DNA of 16,869 nucleotides from Verrucomicrobiota bacterium (GTDB lineage Bacteria; Verrucomicrobiota; Verrucomicrobiia; Opitutales; Opitutaceae), in assembly GCA_030916665.1 (NCBI GenBank), contig JAUPWC010000562.1, forward strand, positions 1-16,869, read 5' to 3'. This document shows, in pieces, positions 1-6,819 of the stretch. How positions within the stretch are numbered: position 1 is the stretch's first letter; each line of letters opens with the position of its first letter. Under the pieces are notes generated by a model. That model saw nothing but the letters and a program-made list of their open reading frames with translations, searched no databases and was not told the DNA's origin. The position numbers and the translations under genes are program-made.

Positions 1-1390
1 CCGGCAGACGACCGGGAAAGGCGGACTCGCCGCGCAGGGTGCCGGCATCCACGCCGGTGGCATCGACGGTTTCCAGCGCGTGGGTGAAATACTCCGGCCG
101 GTTCGCGCCCCAGCGAACCTCACAGTCGCGGAAGGCGACGCTGTCGGCGTGGCGCACGTGGATGGCGGGCGTGGCGTGCGCTTCAAGCTCGGACAGCGCC
201 GTGGTCGGCCGGTTGTCCCAGACGCCGCCGGGATACTTCGTCCAGCGATCGAGCGTGAGCGCGACGTTCTGGAAGCGCACGTCGCGGATGCGGCTCCTCG
301 AGGACCCGCTGATGCGCGTGGTGTTCTCGGCGCGGCCGGTCACGTCGGTCACGCGGACGTTGCTGATCGTGCCGAGCTTCGCCCCGGGCGTGCGCGGGAG
401 GGCGGTGAACGAGATGCCCTCGCCGCGGCCCCACCACGGGGCGGAGTGGTAGCGGGCGGTGAAGCGGATGTCCTTGAACTCGATGTCGGAGACGTTGCCC
501 TCGTCGCGTAGCTGGATGGTGAGACCGCGGCAGCCGGTCTTGATCTCGCAGCGTTCGAAACGCACGCCGCGGATGTCGGCGACGGTCTCGGTGCCGATCT
601 TCAGGCCGGAGTCCTGCGTCTCGAGCACGCAGTCCTTCACGGTGATGTTCTCGCAGCCGCCGTAGGCTGCGCCGGCGCGCGTGGCCTTGATGACGATGGC
701 GTCGTCGCCGCACCGGATGTCGCAGTTCCGGATTTCCATGTCGTGGCAGTGGTCGGGGTCGATGCCGTCGCAGTTGGGCACGTCGAGCTGGTTGCGGATC
801 TTCACGCCGTCCACGAGCGTGCTGCAGCAGCCGACCATGTGCAGCGTCCAGCTCGGGGCTTCGAAGAAGGTGATGTTGCGCACCTCAAGTCCCTGGCAGC
901 CGGTGAGCACGGCGAGGCGCGGGCGGAACTCCTTGGGCCGCCACCACTCGTCCTTTTCGTCGTGGTGGGTCATGAATTCGCGGGAGCGGCCGTTGATGCG
1001 GCCCGTGCCGGTGAGCCGCAGGCCGAAGGCGTCCTGGGCGGAAAGCAGGGCGCGGTTGGGGTAGTGAGCGGGATCGGTGCTGGCCAGCAGCTCGGCGTCG
1101 TCGGCGAGGTGGAACTCCAACCCGGAGCGGAGCACCAGACTGCCGCAGAGGAAGCGTCCGCCGCCAGGCAGGAGCACGCGCGCGCGTCCGCCCGCGGTCG
1201 CAGCGGCATCGATCACGCGCTGAATGGCCGCGGTGTCGAGGGTGCGGCCGTCGCCGACGGCGCCGTAGTCGCGCACGTTGAACTCGCGGATCACGCGCGT
1301 GCGCTGGCCGCGGACCAGCGGGCCGGCCAGCAGCGAGGCGGTCAACAGGGCGCCGGCGCGGAGCGCCTCGCGGCGGGTGGGCGGGGTCAT
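1..1390 (-). CDS. GH28-like pectin glycosidase (polygalacturonase/rhamnogalacturonase fold), C-terminus outside window
   Basis: The frame opens at ATG 1390 and stays open to base 2, giving 463 residues without a stop; the 3' end is outside the window. The N-terminus has a twin-arginine-like start (TRREALR, residues 5-11), then a hydrophobic stretch to about residue 28, so export, possibly by Tat, is likely. Residues 36-60 (FNVRDYGAVGDG and on) are the usual opening of right-handed beta-helix pectin enzymes. NCDGID (206-211) and CGDD (227-230) match the GH28 NTD and DD catalytic motifs. The GHG motif is replaced by DSG (260-262, before LKIGTE), and the RIK position reads LTIQ (290-293), so the usual His and Arg/Lys are absent. 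GH28 enzymes hydrolyse galacturonan or RG-I backbones in the periplasm or outside the cell. The fold is well supported, the exact activity is not. It lies 225 bp after the BNR_4 gene, beyond a nested repeat. Confidence 0.85.
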   Translation of the reverse strand, partial: MTPPTRREALRAGALLTASLLAGPLVRGQRTRVIREFNVRDYGAVGDGRTLDTAAIQRVIDAAATAGGRARVLLPGGGRFLCGSLVLRSGLEFHLADDAELLASTDPAHYPNRALLSAQDAFGLRLTGTGRINGRSREFMTHHDEKDEWWRPKEFRPRLAVLTGCQGLEVRNITFFEAPSWTLHMVGCCSTLVDGVKIRNQLDVPNCDGIDPDHCHDMEIRNCDIRCGDDAIVIKATRAGAAYGGCENITVKDCVLETQDSGLKIGTETVADIRGVRFERCEIKTGCRGLTIQLRDEGNVSDIEFKDIRFTARYHSAPWWGRGEGISFTALPRTPGAKLGTISNVRVTDVTGRAENTTRISGSSRSRIRDVRFQNVALTLDRWTKYPGGVWDNRPTTALSELEAHATPAIHVRHADSVAFRDCEVRWGANRPEYFTHALETVDATGVDAGTLRGESAFPGRLP

Positions 1391-1434
1391 TTCAGGGGCT
1401 GGGGTTTGGGGACTGGAGTCCGGGGGACTGATCT

Positions 1435-1591
1435 GGAGCCGGGGCGCCCTCGCCCCGGTGGCCCCGCGTAACTCAGGGTGGAGCGCACTGACCCCAGTGC
1501 GCTGGTTTGGGTGCTGTCGCCGCCAAGCGCGATGGGGTCAACGCGCTCCACCCCAAGTCCCAAGCTGACCGGCCCGGGGCGGGCCGGCTCC
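1435..1591. repeat. Outer REP doublet (foot GGAG), interrupted by a second doublet
   Basis: The left unit is GGAG (1435-1438) followed by a perfect 8-bp stem CCGGGGCG/CGCCCCGG with a CCCT loop (1439-1458). The right unit, read on the minus strand, is GGAG (1591-1588) followed by CCGGCCC/GGGCCGG with a 5-nt loop (1587-1569). The flanks extend the symmetry (CTGGAGCCGG at 1433-1442, its complement at 1584-1593). A different doublet sits between the two units. It fills most of the gap between BNR_4 and GH28. Confidence 0.65.
1478..1551. repeat. REP doublet, family A (foot GTGG), nested copy
   Basis: GTGG (1478-1481) is followed by AGCGCACT/AGTGCGCT with loop GACCCC; the inverted right unit is GTGG plus AGCGCG..CGCGCT with a TGACCCCA-type loop, ending at 1551. 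The 28-nt arms (1476-1503 and 1526-1553) match at 24 positions after inversion. Total length is 74 bp. Two more copies of the same layout occur at 10262-10336 and 12152-12226. Confidence 0.75.
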
Positions 1592-1615
1592 AGTGGCACA
1601 GCGAGTCGACGGAAA

Positions 1616-3037
1616 TCATGGCTTGGGGGTGGGCGGATGCCAAATGAGAACCGAAACCGGCGTGGGGGCAACGGCGGCGGCTTCGCGGTCGTTGCCGTCG
1701 CGCTGGACGACCGGCTGCACGAGCAGGTGGAGCTCGCCGGTGCGGGCCCAGGCGACGGGATCGAAGGACGGCTCCCATGCGCCGACAGAACCCGCCGTGA
1801 GCGCGGTGAAGCGCCAGCCGGTCTTCCGCAGGTCCTCGCAGGTGGCGGCGACGATGCGGCCTTCCTTTTCGTCGTCGCGATAAACCAGCACGACCTCGCG
1901 GCCCTCGTCCTCGGTGGCGCGCACGGCGAGGACGGCGCGCGAGATCGGCGGGTTCTTGGTGCCGCCGCCGGCGAGCGTGAAGGGCGTGGTGCGCGCCGTG
2001 ACCTGGGTGACCCGCCACTTGAAGCCGTCATGGCGCACCACATGGAACTGCGGGATGTCGCTGCCCTCGGGCGTCCAGTAATTGGCGATCAGCGGGCGTC
2101 CGAGACTGTCGGCGGCGAGGCTGGGCGGGTTCATGAGCGAGCGGTTCGGGCCGACGCGCAGCGCGTAGTCGGCGTTGGCTGCGGTGAAGGGCACGGCGAG
2201 CGGGCGGCCATCCGCGGCGGACCAGGTGACGCCGCCGTCGAGCGAGCGGGCGTAGGCGAGATCCTGGTTGGTGGCCACGTCGGGCGTGGCGCGCCAGACC
2301 CAGGCGAGGTGCAGCGTCCCGCGTGCGTCCACGGTGTAGGCCGGGTAGGCGCTGCGCGCGCCCTCGCCGTCGATGAGGCTGGCGTGGACCCGCGACCAGA
2401 GGCGGGCGCGCCGGTCGTAGCGGCTGAGCACGAGGTTGCCGCGGCCGGAACCGCCGTCGCGGTGGAAGAACAGCAGGTCGCCGCCGGGGAGCGGCAGGAA
2501 GGCCGGATACGTGACGCGGTTCTCGTGCGCGCCGGTCATGGCCTCGCGCGGGCCGAGTTCGAGCGAACCCGGCGCGGTGCCGCGCGCGTAGTTGAGCGCG
2601 TTGTTGTGGTGATCCCACGCGATGTGGAGAAAGCCGTCGCCGTCCACGCCGAGGGCGATGGAGTTGTGGGCGTCGGCCGTGCGGCCCTTGAACGCGGTGC
2701 GGTGTGTCGTCCAAGTGTCGCGGCCAAGCGGGCGCTGCGCGAGCACGAGGGTGGAGTCGGCGGCGTAGAAGGCCGCGTATTGCGTGTCGCCATGCGTGAC
2801 CAGCGTGTGCTGGGAGTTGGCGAGCACGTTGACTGAGCTGCCGGCAAAGGCGTTGTCGGCGATCTTCAGGAGCCGCGCGCCGCCGGCGGGAGCGAGGTCG
2901 GCGGCGGAGAGGAGTGCCGGGATAAGCAGCAGGGCGAAAAATCCGGATCCCGTGTGGGCAGCGCGCTTGCGCGCGCGGATCGGGAAGAGGCGCGCGCAAG
3001 CGCGCTGGCCCACAAAGATTTCACTTCGAGTCGTCAT
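1616..3037 (-). CDS. Secreted BNR_4-type beta-propeller protein, candidate polysaccharide lyase (PL24/PL25-like) or GH145-like enzyme
   Basis: 473 residues from ATG 3037, which overlaps the upstream stop as ATGA. The start is followed by an Arg-rich n-region (residues 9-28) encoded by a palindromic repeat, then the hydrophobic core FFALLLIPALLSA (33-45). The mature part is a repeat-rich beta-propeller of the BNR_4 type: WDHHNNALNYARG (141-153), YPAF (177-180), HRDGGSGRGN (192-201), an Asp-box-like SLDGGVTWS (265-273) and NPP motifs (303-305, 362-364). BNR_4 proteins include ulvan lyases PL24/PL25 and GH145. His124 and His144 are spaced like the histidine pair I recall as catalytic in those lyases; this is from memory and not aligned. 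In this pectin cluster a role on a uronic-acid/rhamnose linkage of RG-I is plausible. It is the last gene of a four-gene coupled run. Family call is firm, substrate is inferred. Confidence 0.8.
   Translation of the reverse strand: MTTRSEIFVGQRACARLFPIRARKRAAHTGSGFFALLLIPALLSAADLAPAGGARLLKIADNAFAGSSVNVLANSQHTLVTHGDTQYAAFYAADSTLVLAQRPLGRDTWTTHRTAFKGRTADAHNSIALGVDGDGFLHIAWDHHNNALNYARGTAPGSLELGPREAMTGAHENRVTYPAFLPLPGGDLLFFHRDGGSGRGNLVLSRYDRRARLWSRVHASLIDGEGARSAYPAYTVDARGTLHLAWVWRATPDVATNQDLAYARSLDGGVTWSAADGRPLAVPFTAANADYALRVGPNRSLMNPPSLAADSLGRPLIANYWTPEGSDIPQFHVVRHDGFKWRVTQVTARTTPFTLAGGGTKNPPISRAVLAVRATEDEGREVVLVYRDDEKEGRIVAATCEDLRKTGWRFTALTAGSVGAWEPSFDPVAWARTGELHLLVQPVVQRDGNDREAAAVAPTPVSVLIWHPPTPKP
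2954..3013. repeat. REP doublet, family B (foot GTGG), inside the BNR_4 coding region
   Basis: A near-perfect inverted repeat (TGTGGGC, then AGCGCGCTTGCGCGCG, on the left; the complement on the right with one extra base) with a 15-16 nt centre. Each arm can also fold alone as GCGCGC-TT-GCGCGC. From foot to foot it is 60 bp, exactly 20 codons, and it encodes residues 9-28 of the BNR_4 protein. The motif resembles pseudomonad REP sequences with a GTGG(G) foot. Confidence 0.8.
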
Positions 3038-3918
3038 GGCTTCTGGGCCGGCTCCAGCGGCATCAGGCGGAAGGCGCAGAGCAGGGACGCGTGGCCGAAG
3101 GCGGAACGTTGCGGCGAGAGGCACCAGAAACCGCGCGGGGTCGGGCCGTCGTAGTCGATCACGATCCAGGACAGGCCGATGATCTTGTTTTCGGTCAGCA
3201 GGGAAGTCACGGAGCGCTCGGGGCCCTCGGCGCCGGCGTAGTCGAAAGGCGTGACGTAGAACTCCACCGTGACCTTGCCGCTCTCGCCGGGCTTGACCGT
3301 GAAACGCTGCGCGGCCTTTGCCCAGGGCGCGTCCTTGATCCAGGTGCCCGAGCCGAGGATGAAGGCCCAGTCCTTGTTCACGGCGGGCGTGAAGACGTGG
3401 TAGTTCTGCGCATGCACGCCGTGGATGGCGCGGCGCGAGGCCTCGGCGTCGATGCGCGGCTCGGTGCGCAGGTCGGCCGGGGCGATGAGCGCGGGCGTCC
3501 ACACGCTCTTCTGGTCGCGGGCGACGAAGGGCCCGCCGGAGGCGTCGCCATCCACCATGATCTCGAAGGTGTCGTTGCGCAGACCGGGCGAGGCAAAGTC
3601 CCAGAAGTCGTCCTCGGCTTCGTAGAGGAAGTAGAGCCGGTTCTGTCCCTTCACCCAGCCGACCTTCACCCGCACCGCGAGGGTCTTGTCCCCCGCGGCC
3701 GGCGGGGGCGTGGCCGTGTTGTGCATGTGCGAGCGGTCCACGACGTAGCTCTCGGGCACTTGGTCCCAGTCGGTGGTGTCGCCATCGATGACCGGCACCT
3801 TGTCCGCGGGGAACTGGAAGATTGGGTAGGTGACGTCAGGTTTTTCGAGGGCGCGCAAGCCGGCCGGGGCGACCAGCAGCAGAAGGAGCAGCAGGGAAGC
3901 GAAGCGGGGGGCGGTCAT
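3034..3918 (-). CDS. Secreted CBM9-like carbohydrate-binding protein
   Basis: 294 residues from ATG 3918, which overlaps the upstream stop (ATGA, 3915-3918). It has a clear Sec signal peptide: MTAPR followed by a leucine-rich core to about residue 23. Residues 44-56 (IDGDTTDWDQVPE) are the typical opening strand of CBM9/DOMON-like sugar-binding domains, followed by LYFLYEAEDDFWD (95-107) and NDTFEIMVDGD (115-125), the strand pair that usually follows. No catalytic domain is visible, so it probably binds an oligosaccharide or anchors an enzyme to substrate outside the inner membrane. Its own stop overlaps the BNR_4 start, so the two should be made in step. The fold is fairly clear; the ligand is unknown, with RG-I pieces the natural guess from context. 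Confidence 0.72.
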   Translation of the reverse strand: MTAPRFASLLLLLLLVAPAGLRALEKPDVTYPIFQFPADKVPVIDGDTTDWDQVPESYVVDRSHMHNTATPPPAAGDKTLAVRVKVGWVKGQNRLYFLYEAEDDFWDFASPGLRNDTFEIMVDGDASGGPFVARDQKSVWTPALIAPADLRTEPRIDAEASRRAIHGVHAQNYHVFTPAVNKDWAFILGSGTWIKDAPWAKAAQRFTVKPGESGKVTVEFYVTPFDYAGAEGPERSVTSLLTENKIIGLSWIVIDYDGPTPRGFWCLSPQRSAFGHASLLCAFRLMPLEPAQKP

Positions 3919-4799
3919 TTGGCGGGCGCAGGCGTGGGGTCGGGAAGGGCCGTGCCGATGATGATGAGCGGCCCGAGCGTGACGGAGCCGCGGCTGATGC
4001 GGCGCTCGAGGGCGAGCGTTTCGCCGGTGTCGCGACCGTAGAAGTCCATGGCGCTGGTGATCAGCGGCGGGAGGGTTTCTTTCATGGAGACTCCCTGGTC
4101 GTTGACGGTCAGCGTCGTGCGCCAGGCCAGCTTGCGCTCCCCCCGGGTGAGGGCGCCGAAATCGTAGGCGGACACCACGACGTAGTAGAGATCGTGGTTC
4201 ACCTGGTAACCCAGATGCTCCTCGCGCGCCATGCGTTGTAGCGGGGGAATGCCCGAGTCCATTTCGCGGGCCATCTTTTCGACGCGCGCCATTCCGCCCA
4301 CGAGCCGGGCCCGCTCCAGGATGTCGCGTCGGCGGAGGGCTATCAGCTCGGGCGACGCCATGACATCCCGCAGGTCGATGCCGGTGTGTGAACCCCAGTA
4401 ATAAAAGAGCGCCAGGCTCGGCGGGTGGGATATTTCGCGGGCGGGCAGATAGCCGCGTTTTTCGAGCACCCGTTGCAACAGCCCATCGATCTTCTCCCGC
4501 TCGGGCGGATTTTCCCGGATCGGACTCGACCCCATCTGCGTGTAGCCCTGGCTGTGTGCCACGTAATACACCGGCTGCTCCGGGGTGGGTTCGGGCAGGG
4601 TGCGGCCGTAGGTGGTTCGCTCGCTGAAAACCGTCATTTCAATCTGCGGGTTCGAAGCAAACGCTTTCGGCAGCAGATCAAGGTGGAATCCGCCCGGCCT
4701 TTTCACGAGGGGCTGACCGGGTTCCGGAACAGGGTCGGGTTCCTGGGCCGGGAGCCAAGTCGCGGCCAGGGCGCAGACGAGCAGGGGAATCGTTTTCAT
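3915..4799 (-). CDS. Secreted protein of unknown function in the PL11 operon
   Basis: 294 residues from ATG 4799, chosen because it gives a good signal peptide (MKTIPLLVCALAATWLPAQ, 1-19) and an ATGA overlap with the PL11 stop (4796-4799); an open extension further upstream only overlaps PL11. After the signal comes a Pro-rich linker (20-33), a segment with PVYYVAHSQGY (76-86), a predicted helical stretch with many charged residues (150-182), and a beta-rich C-terminal half (DLYYVVVSAYDFG, 203-215; WRTTLTVNDQG, 226-236). A proline-rich tail ends the protein. I recognise no domain or catalytic motif. LFYYWGSHTGID (131-142) is the most distinctive block. Being coupled on both sides to RG-I functions suggests an accessory role in the same pathway, but the sequence itself does not show one. 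Confidence 0.8.
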   Translation of the reverse strand: MKTIPLLVCALAATWLPAQEPDPVPEPGQPLVKRPGGFHLDLLPKAFASNPQIEMTVFSERTTYGRTLPEPTPEQPVYYVAHSQGYTQMGSSPIRENPPEREKIDGLLQRVLEKRGYLPAREISHPPSLALFYYWGSHTGIDLRDVMASPELIALRRRDILERARLVGGMARVEKMAREMDSGIPPLQRMAREEHLGYQVNHDLYYVVVSAYDFGALTRGERKLAWRTTLTVNDQGVSMKETLPPLITSAMDFYGRDTGETLALERRISRGSVTLGPLIIIGTALPDPTPAPAK

Positions 4800-6766
4800 G
4801 GCACGGGTGGGGAGTGGGGAAACTCCACGACCGGCGGGGGCGGCAGCGGGAGCGATTCGTCGAGGGCGAAGCTCGGATGCGGGGGCTGGTTGTAGGCGGT
4901 GTTTTGCCAGGCGATGGCGGCGCGGTATTGCGGGTCGTGCATCAGGGTCACGAGGCGGTGCTTGGTCGGGATCGTGCTTGTGTAGAGGCGGAGCTCCTTT
5001 TTGTCGCGCGTGGCCCAGATGACTTCCTCGCGCCAGTCGCCCCAGAGGTCGGCGCAAAGCGCGGGCGTGGCCTTGGTGCCGTTGGCGGAGGTGCATTCAG
5101 GGTCCGTGAGCAGGAGGTCGAGCGACTCGTTTTCCCAGTTCCATTTCACGATGCGGTTCTGGTCGAGCAGCTCGTTGAGCAGGTCGCCGTCCCAATAGAT
5201 GCCAAAATTCACGGGCATGCCGCGCGGGCGCCGGGCCACGACCTGGTGGCCGGTGGCGTCGTGGATGCCGTCCATCCCCGCGCCGGCGGCCCAGGATTCG
5301 GCACCCGGGAAACGCGGGTCGATGTTGAAGGTGTTGCCGCGGCCCGGACCCTCGCCCTTGTCGCCGCCCTCGGTGGCGGCCTTCACGGACGGGATCGCGA
5401 AGATGGCTTCGCCGGTCCGCGCGTCACGCAGGCTCAGGCCCTGGGCGTCGAAACGTTCCTGGATGTCGCCGATCTCGAGACCGGGGCGGCCGGGCACGAA
5501 GTCGCCGACGTGCAACGCGTCGCCGTGGCCCCAGCCGGTGGAGTAAAGGCCGGTGCCGTTGTCGTTCACGACCATGGCGCCGTAGATGATCTCCTGCTTC
5601 GCGTCACCGTCCACGTCGGCGACGGACAGGTTGTGGTTGCCCTGGCCGCGCCATTGGTTGGTTCGATCCGGTGGCCCGAGTTTGTCGGAATCGAAAACCC
5701 AGCGCGAGGTGAGCTTCCCGTCGCGCCAGTCCCACGCGGCGAGGGTGCTGCGCGTGTAGTAACCGCGGCACATGACGAGGCTGGGCAGGTGTCCGTCGAG
5801 CCAGGCCACTCCGGCGAGGTAGCGTTCGCTGCGGTTGGCGTTGCCGTCGCCCCAGACGGTTTTCATCTGGTCGGGCGTCGGGTTCGGGGTGTCGGGATGG
5901 CGGCCGGGGAGGTAATCCACGGTGGCGAGCGCGGCGCCGGTGCGGCCGTCGAAAACCGTGAGAAACTCGGGGCCGCGCACGATGTGGCCGCGGTCGTTGC
6001 GGTGGTCGGCGGAGGCGTCGCCGATCACCTTGCCCGTGCCGTCCACGGTGCCGTCGGCGGTTTTGCAGGCGAGTTCGGCGCGGCCGTCGCCGTCGAGGTC
6101 GGCGACCATGAACTGCGTGTAGTGCGCGCCTTCACGAATGTTTTTCCCGAGGTTGATCGTCCACAGGAGTTTGCCGTCGAGGCGGTAGGCCTGGAGGAGG
6201 GTCTCGCCGGTGAGACCGGAGCGGGAGTTGTCCTGCGGATTCTGCTCCTGCTTGAGGATGATTTCGTAGTCCCCGTCGCCGTCGAGATCGCCGACGGAGG
6301 CGTCGCCGGGCGTGTAGCCCTCGGGGGTCTGGATCGGCACGGACAGGTAAGGCAGGGGCGCGGGATAAGGCCGGAAGACAAAGCTCTTGCTGGGCGGACC
6401 TACGACGCCGTCCACCACGGGGCGGACGAACCAGGCGGTCTCGCGGTCGAGGCTGGGGGCGGGGTCGATGAACCAGGTGGGGCCGGCGAGGGGCTCGGAG
6501 TTGAGTTTCGCCATGACCGGCCCGCGTTCCTGGTTGTTCGACATCTGGCCGGGTGCGCCGGGACGCCCGGGTCCGGGGGCCGTGGTGCGATAAACGTTAA
6601 AGGCCGTGCCGGGCGCGTCGTTGGCGAGCAGGCGCCAGCTCACGAAGACCTTGCCGTCGGGCTGCTGGACGGCGGTGACGCCGCGGGAGAGGCGCTCCAT
6701 GACCGGAGCGGCGGGGAGCGGCAGGCCGAAAGCGACGGTAAAGGTGAGGAGGGTGACGAGGCGCAT
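4796..6766 (-). CDS. Rhamnogalacturonan endolyase, PL11 family (YesW/YesX-like)
   Basis: 656 residues from ATG 6766 (C-rich upstream context CCCC-ATG). Signal peptide 1-20, then a fibronectin-like N-terminal domain (about 28-135; VSWRLLANDAPGTAFNVYRT) and the eight-bladed PL11 propeller. Calcium-binding repeats of the DxDGDGxxE type are visible at 160-168, 223-231 and 384-392 (DVDGDAKQE). Family blocks include GDGNANRSERYLAGVAWLDG (306-325), CRGYYTRS (333-340), GQGNHNLSVADVDGD (374-388) and GWGHGDALHVGDF (411-423). PL11 enzymes cleave the rhamnose-galacturonate backbone of RG-I by beta-elimination with calcium. Length and domain order match the family. It opens the four-gene ATGA-coupled run and is the strongest substrate marker in the cluster. 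It starts 17 bp after a single REP element that follows the esterase stop. Confidence 0.95.
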   Translation of the reverse strand: MRLVTLLTFTVAFGLPLPAAPVMERLSRGVTAVQQPDGKVFVSWRLLANDAPGTAFNVYRTTAPGPGRPGAPGQMSNNQERGPVMAKLNSEPLAGPTWFIDPAPSLDRETAWFVRPVVDGVVGPPSKSFVFRPYPAPLPYLSVPIQTPEGYTPGDASVGDLDGDGDYEIILKQEQNPQDNSRSGLTGETLLQAYRLDGKLLWTINLGKNIREGAHYTQFMVADLDGDGRAELACKTADGTVDGTGKVIGDASADHRNDRGHIVRGPEFLTVFDGRTGAALATVDYLPGRHPDTPNPTPDQMKTVWGDGNANRSERYLAGVAWLDGHLPSLVMCRGYYTRSTLAAWDWRDGKLTSRWVFDSDKLGPPDRTNQWRGQGNHNLSVADVDGDAKQEIIYGAMVVNDNGTGLYSTGWGHGDALHVGDFVPGRPGLEIGDIQERFDAQGLSLRDARTGEAIFAIPSVKAATEGGDKGEGPGRGNTFNIDPRFPGAESWAAGAGMDGIHDATGHQVVARRPRGMPVNFGIYWDGDLLNELLDQNRIVKWNWENESLDLLLTDPECTSANGTKATPALCADLWGDWREEVIWATRDKKELRLYTSTIPTKHRLVTLMHDPQYRAAIAWQNTAYNQPPHPSFALDESLPLPPPPVVEFPHSPPVP

Positions 6767-6783
6767 GGGGTGGGCGCGGGGCA

Positions 6784-6809
6784 GGCGGGGTTCGGAGACC
6801 CCGTCCTAC
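6784..6809 (-). repeat. Single REP unit, family C (foot GTAG)
   Basis: On the minus strand it reads GTAG followed by a stem with 7 of 8 pairs (GACGGGGT/ACCCCGCC) and loop CTCCGA. It is nearly identical to the two units of the doublet at 13487-13564 but has no partner. It sits in the 53-bp gap, 10 bp after the esterase stop and 17 bp before the PL11 start. Confidence 0.75.
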
Positions 6810-6819
6810 AACTGGGAGC

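Noticed and set aside
3038..3502. N-terminal extension of the BNR_4 frame upstream of ATG 3037
   Set aside because: It overlaps the CBM9-like gene in another frame and is Arg-rich without any domain; the ATGA overlap and signal peptide mark the true start.
4800..5096. Extension of the unknown protein upstream of ATG 4799
   Set aside because: It is a shadow of the PL11 C-terminus; a good signal peptide starts at 4799.
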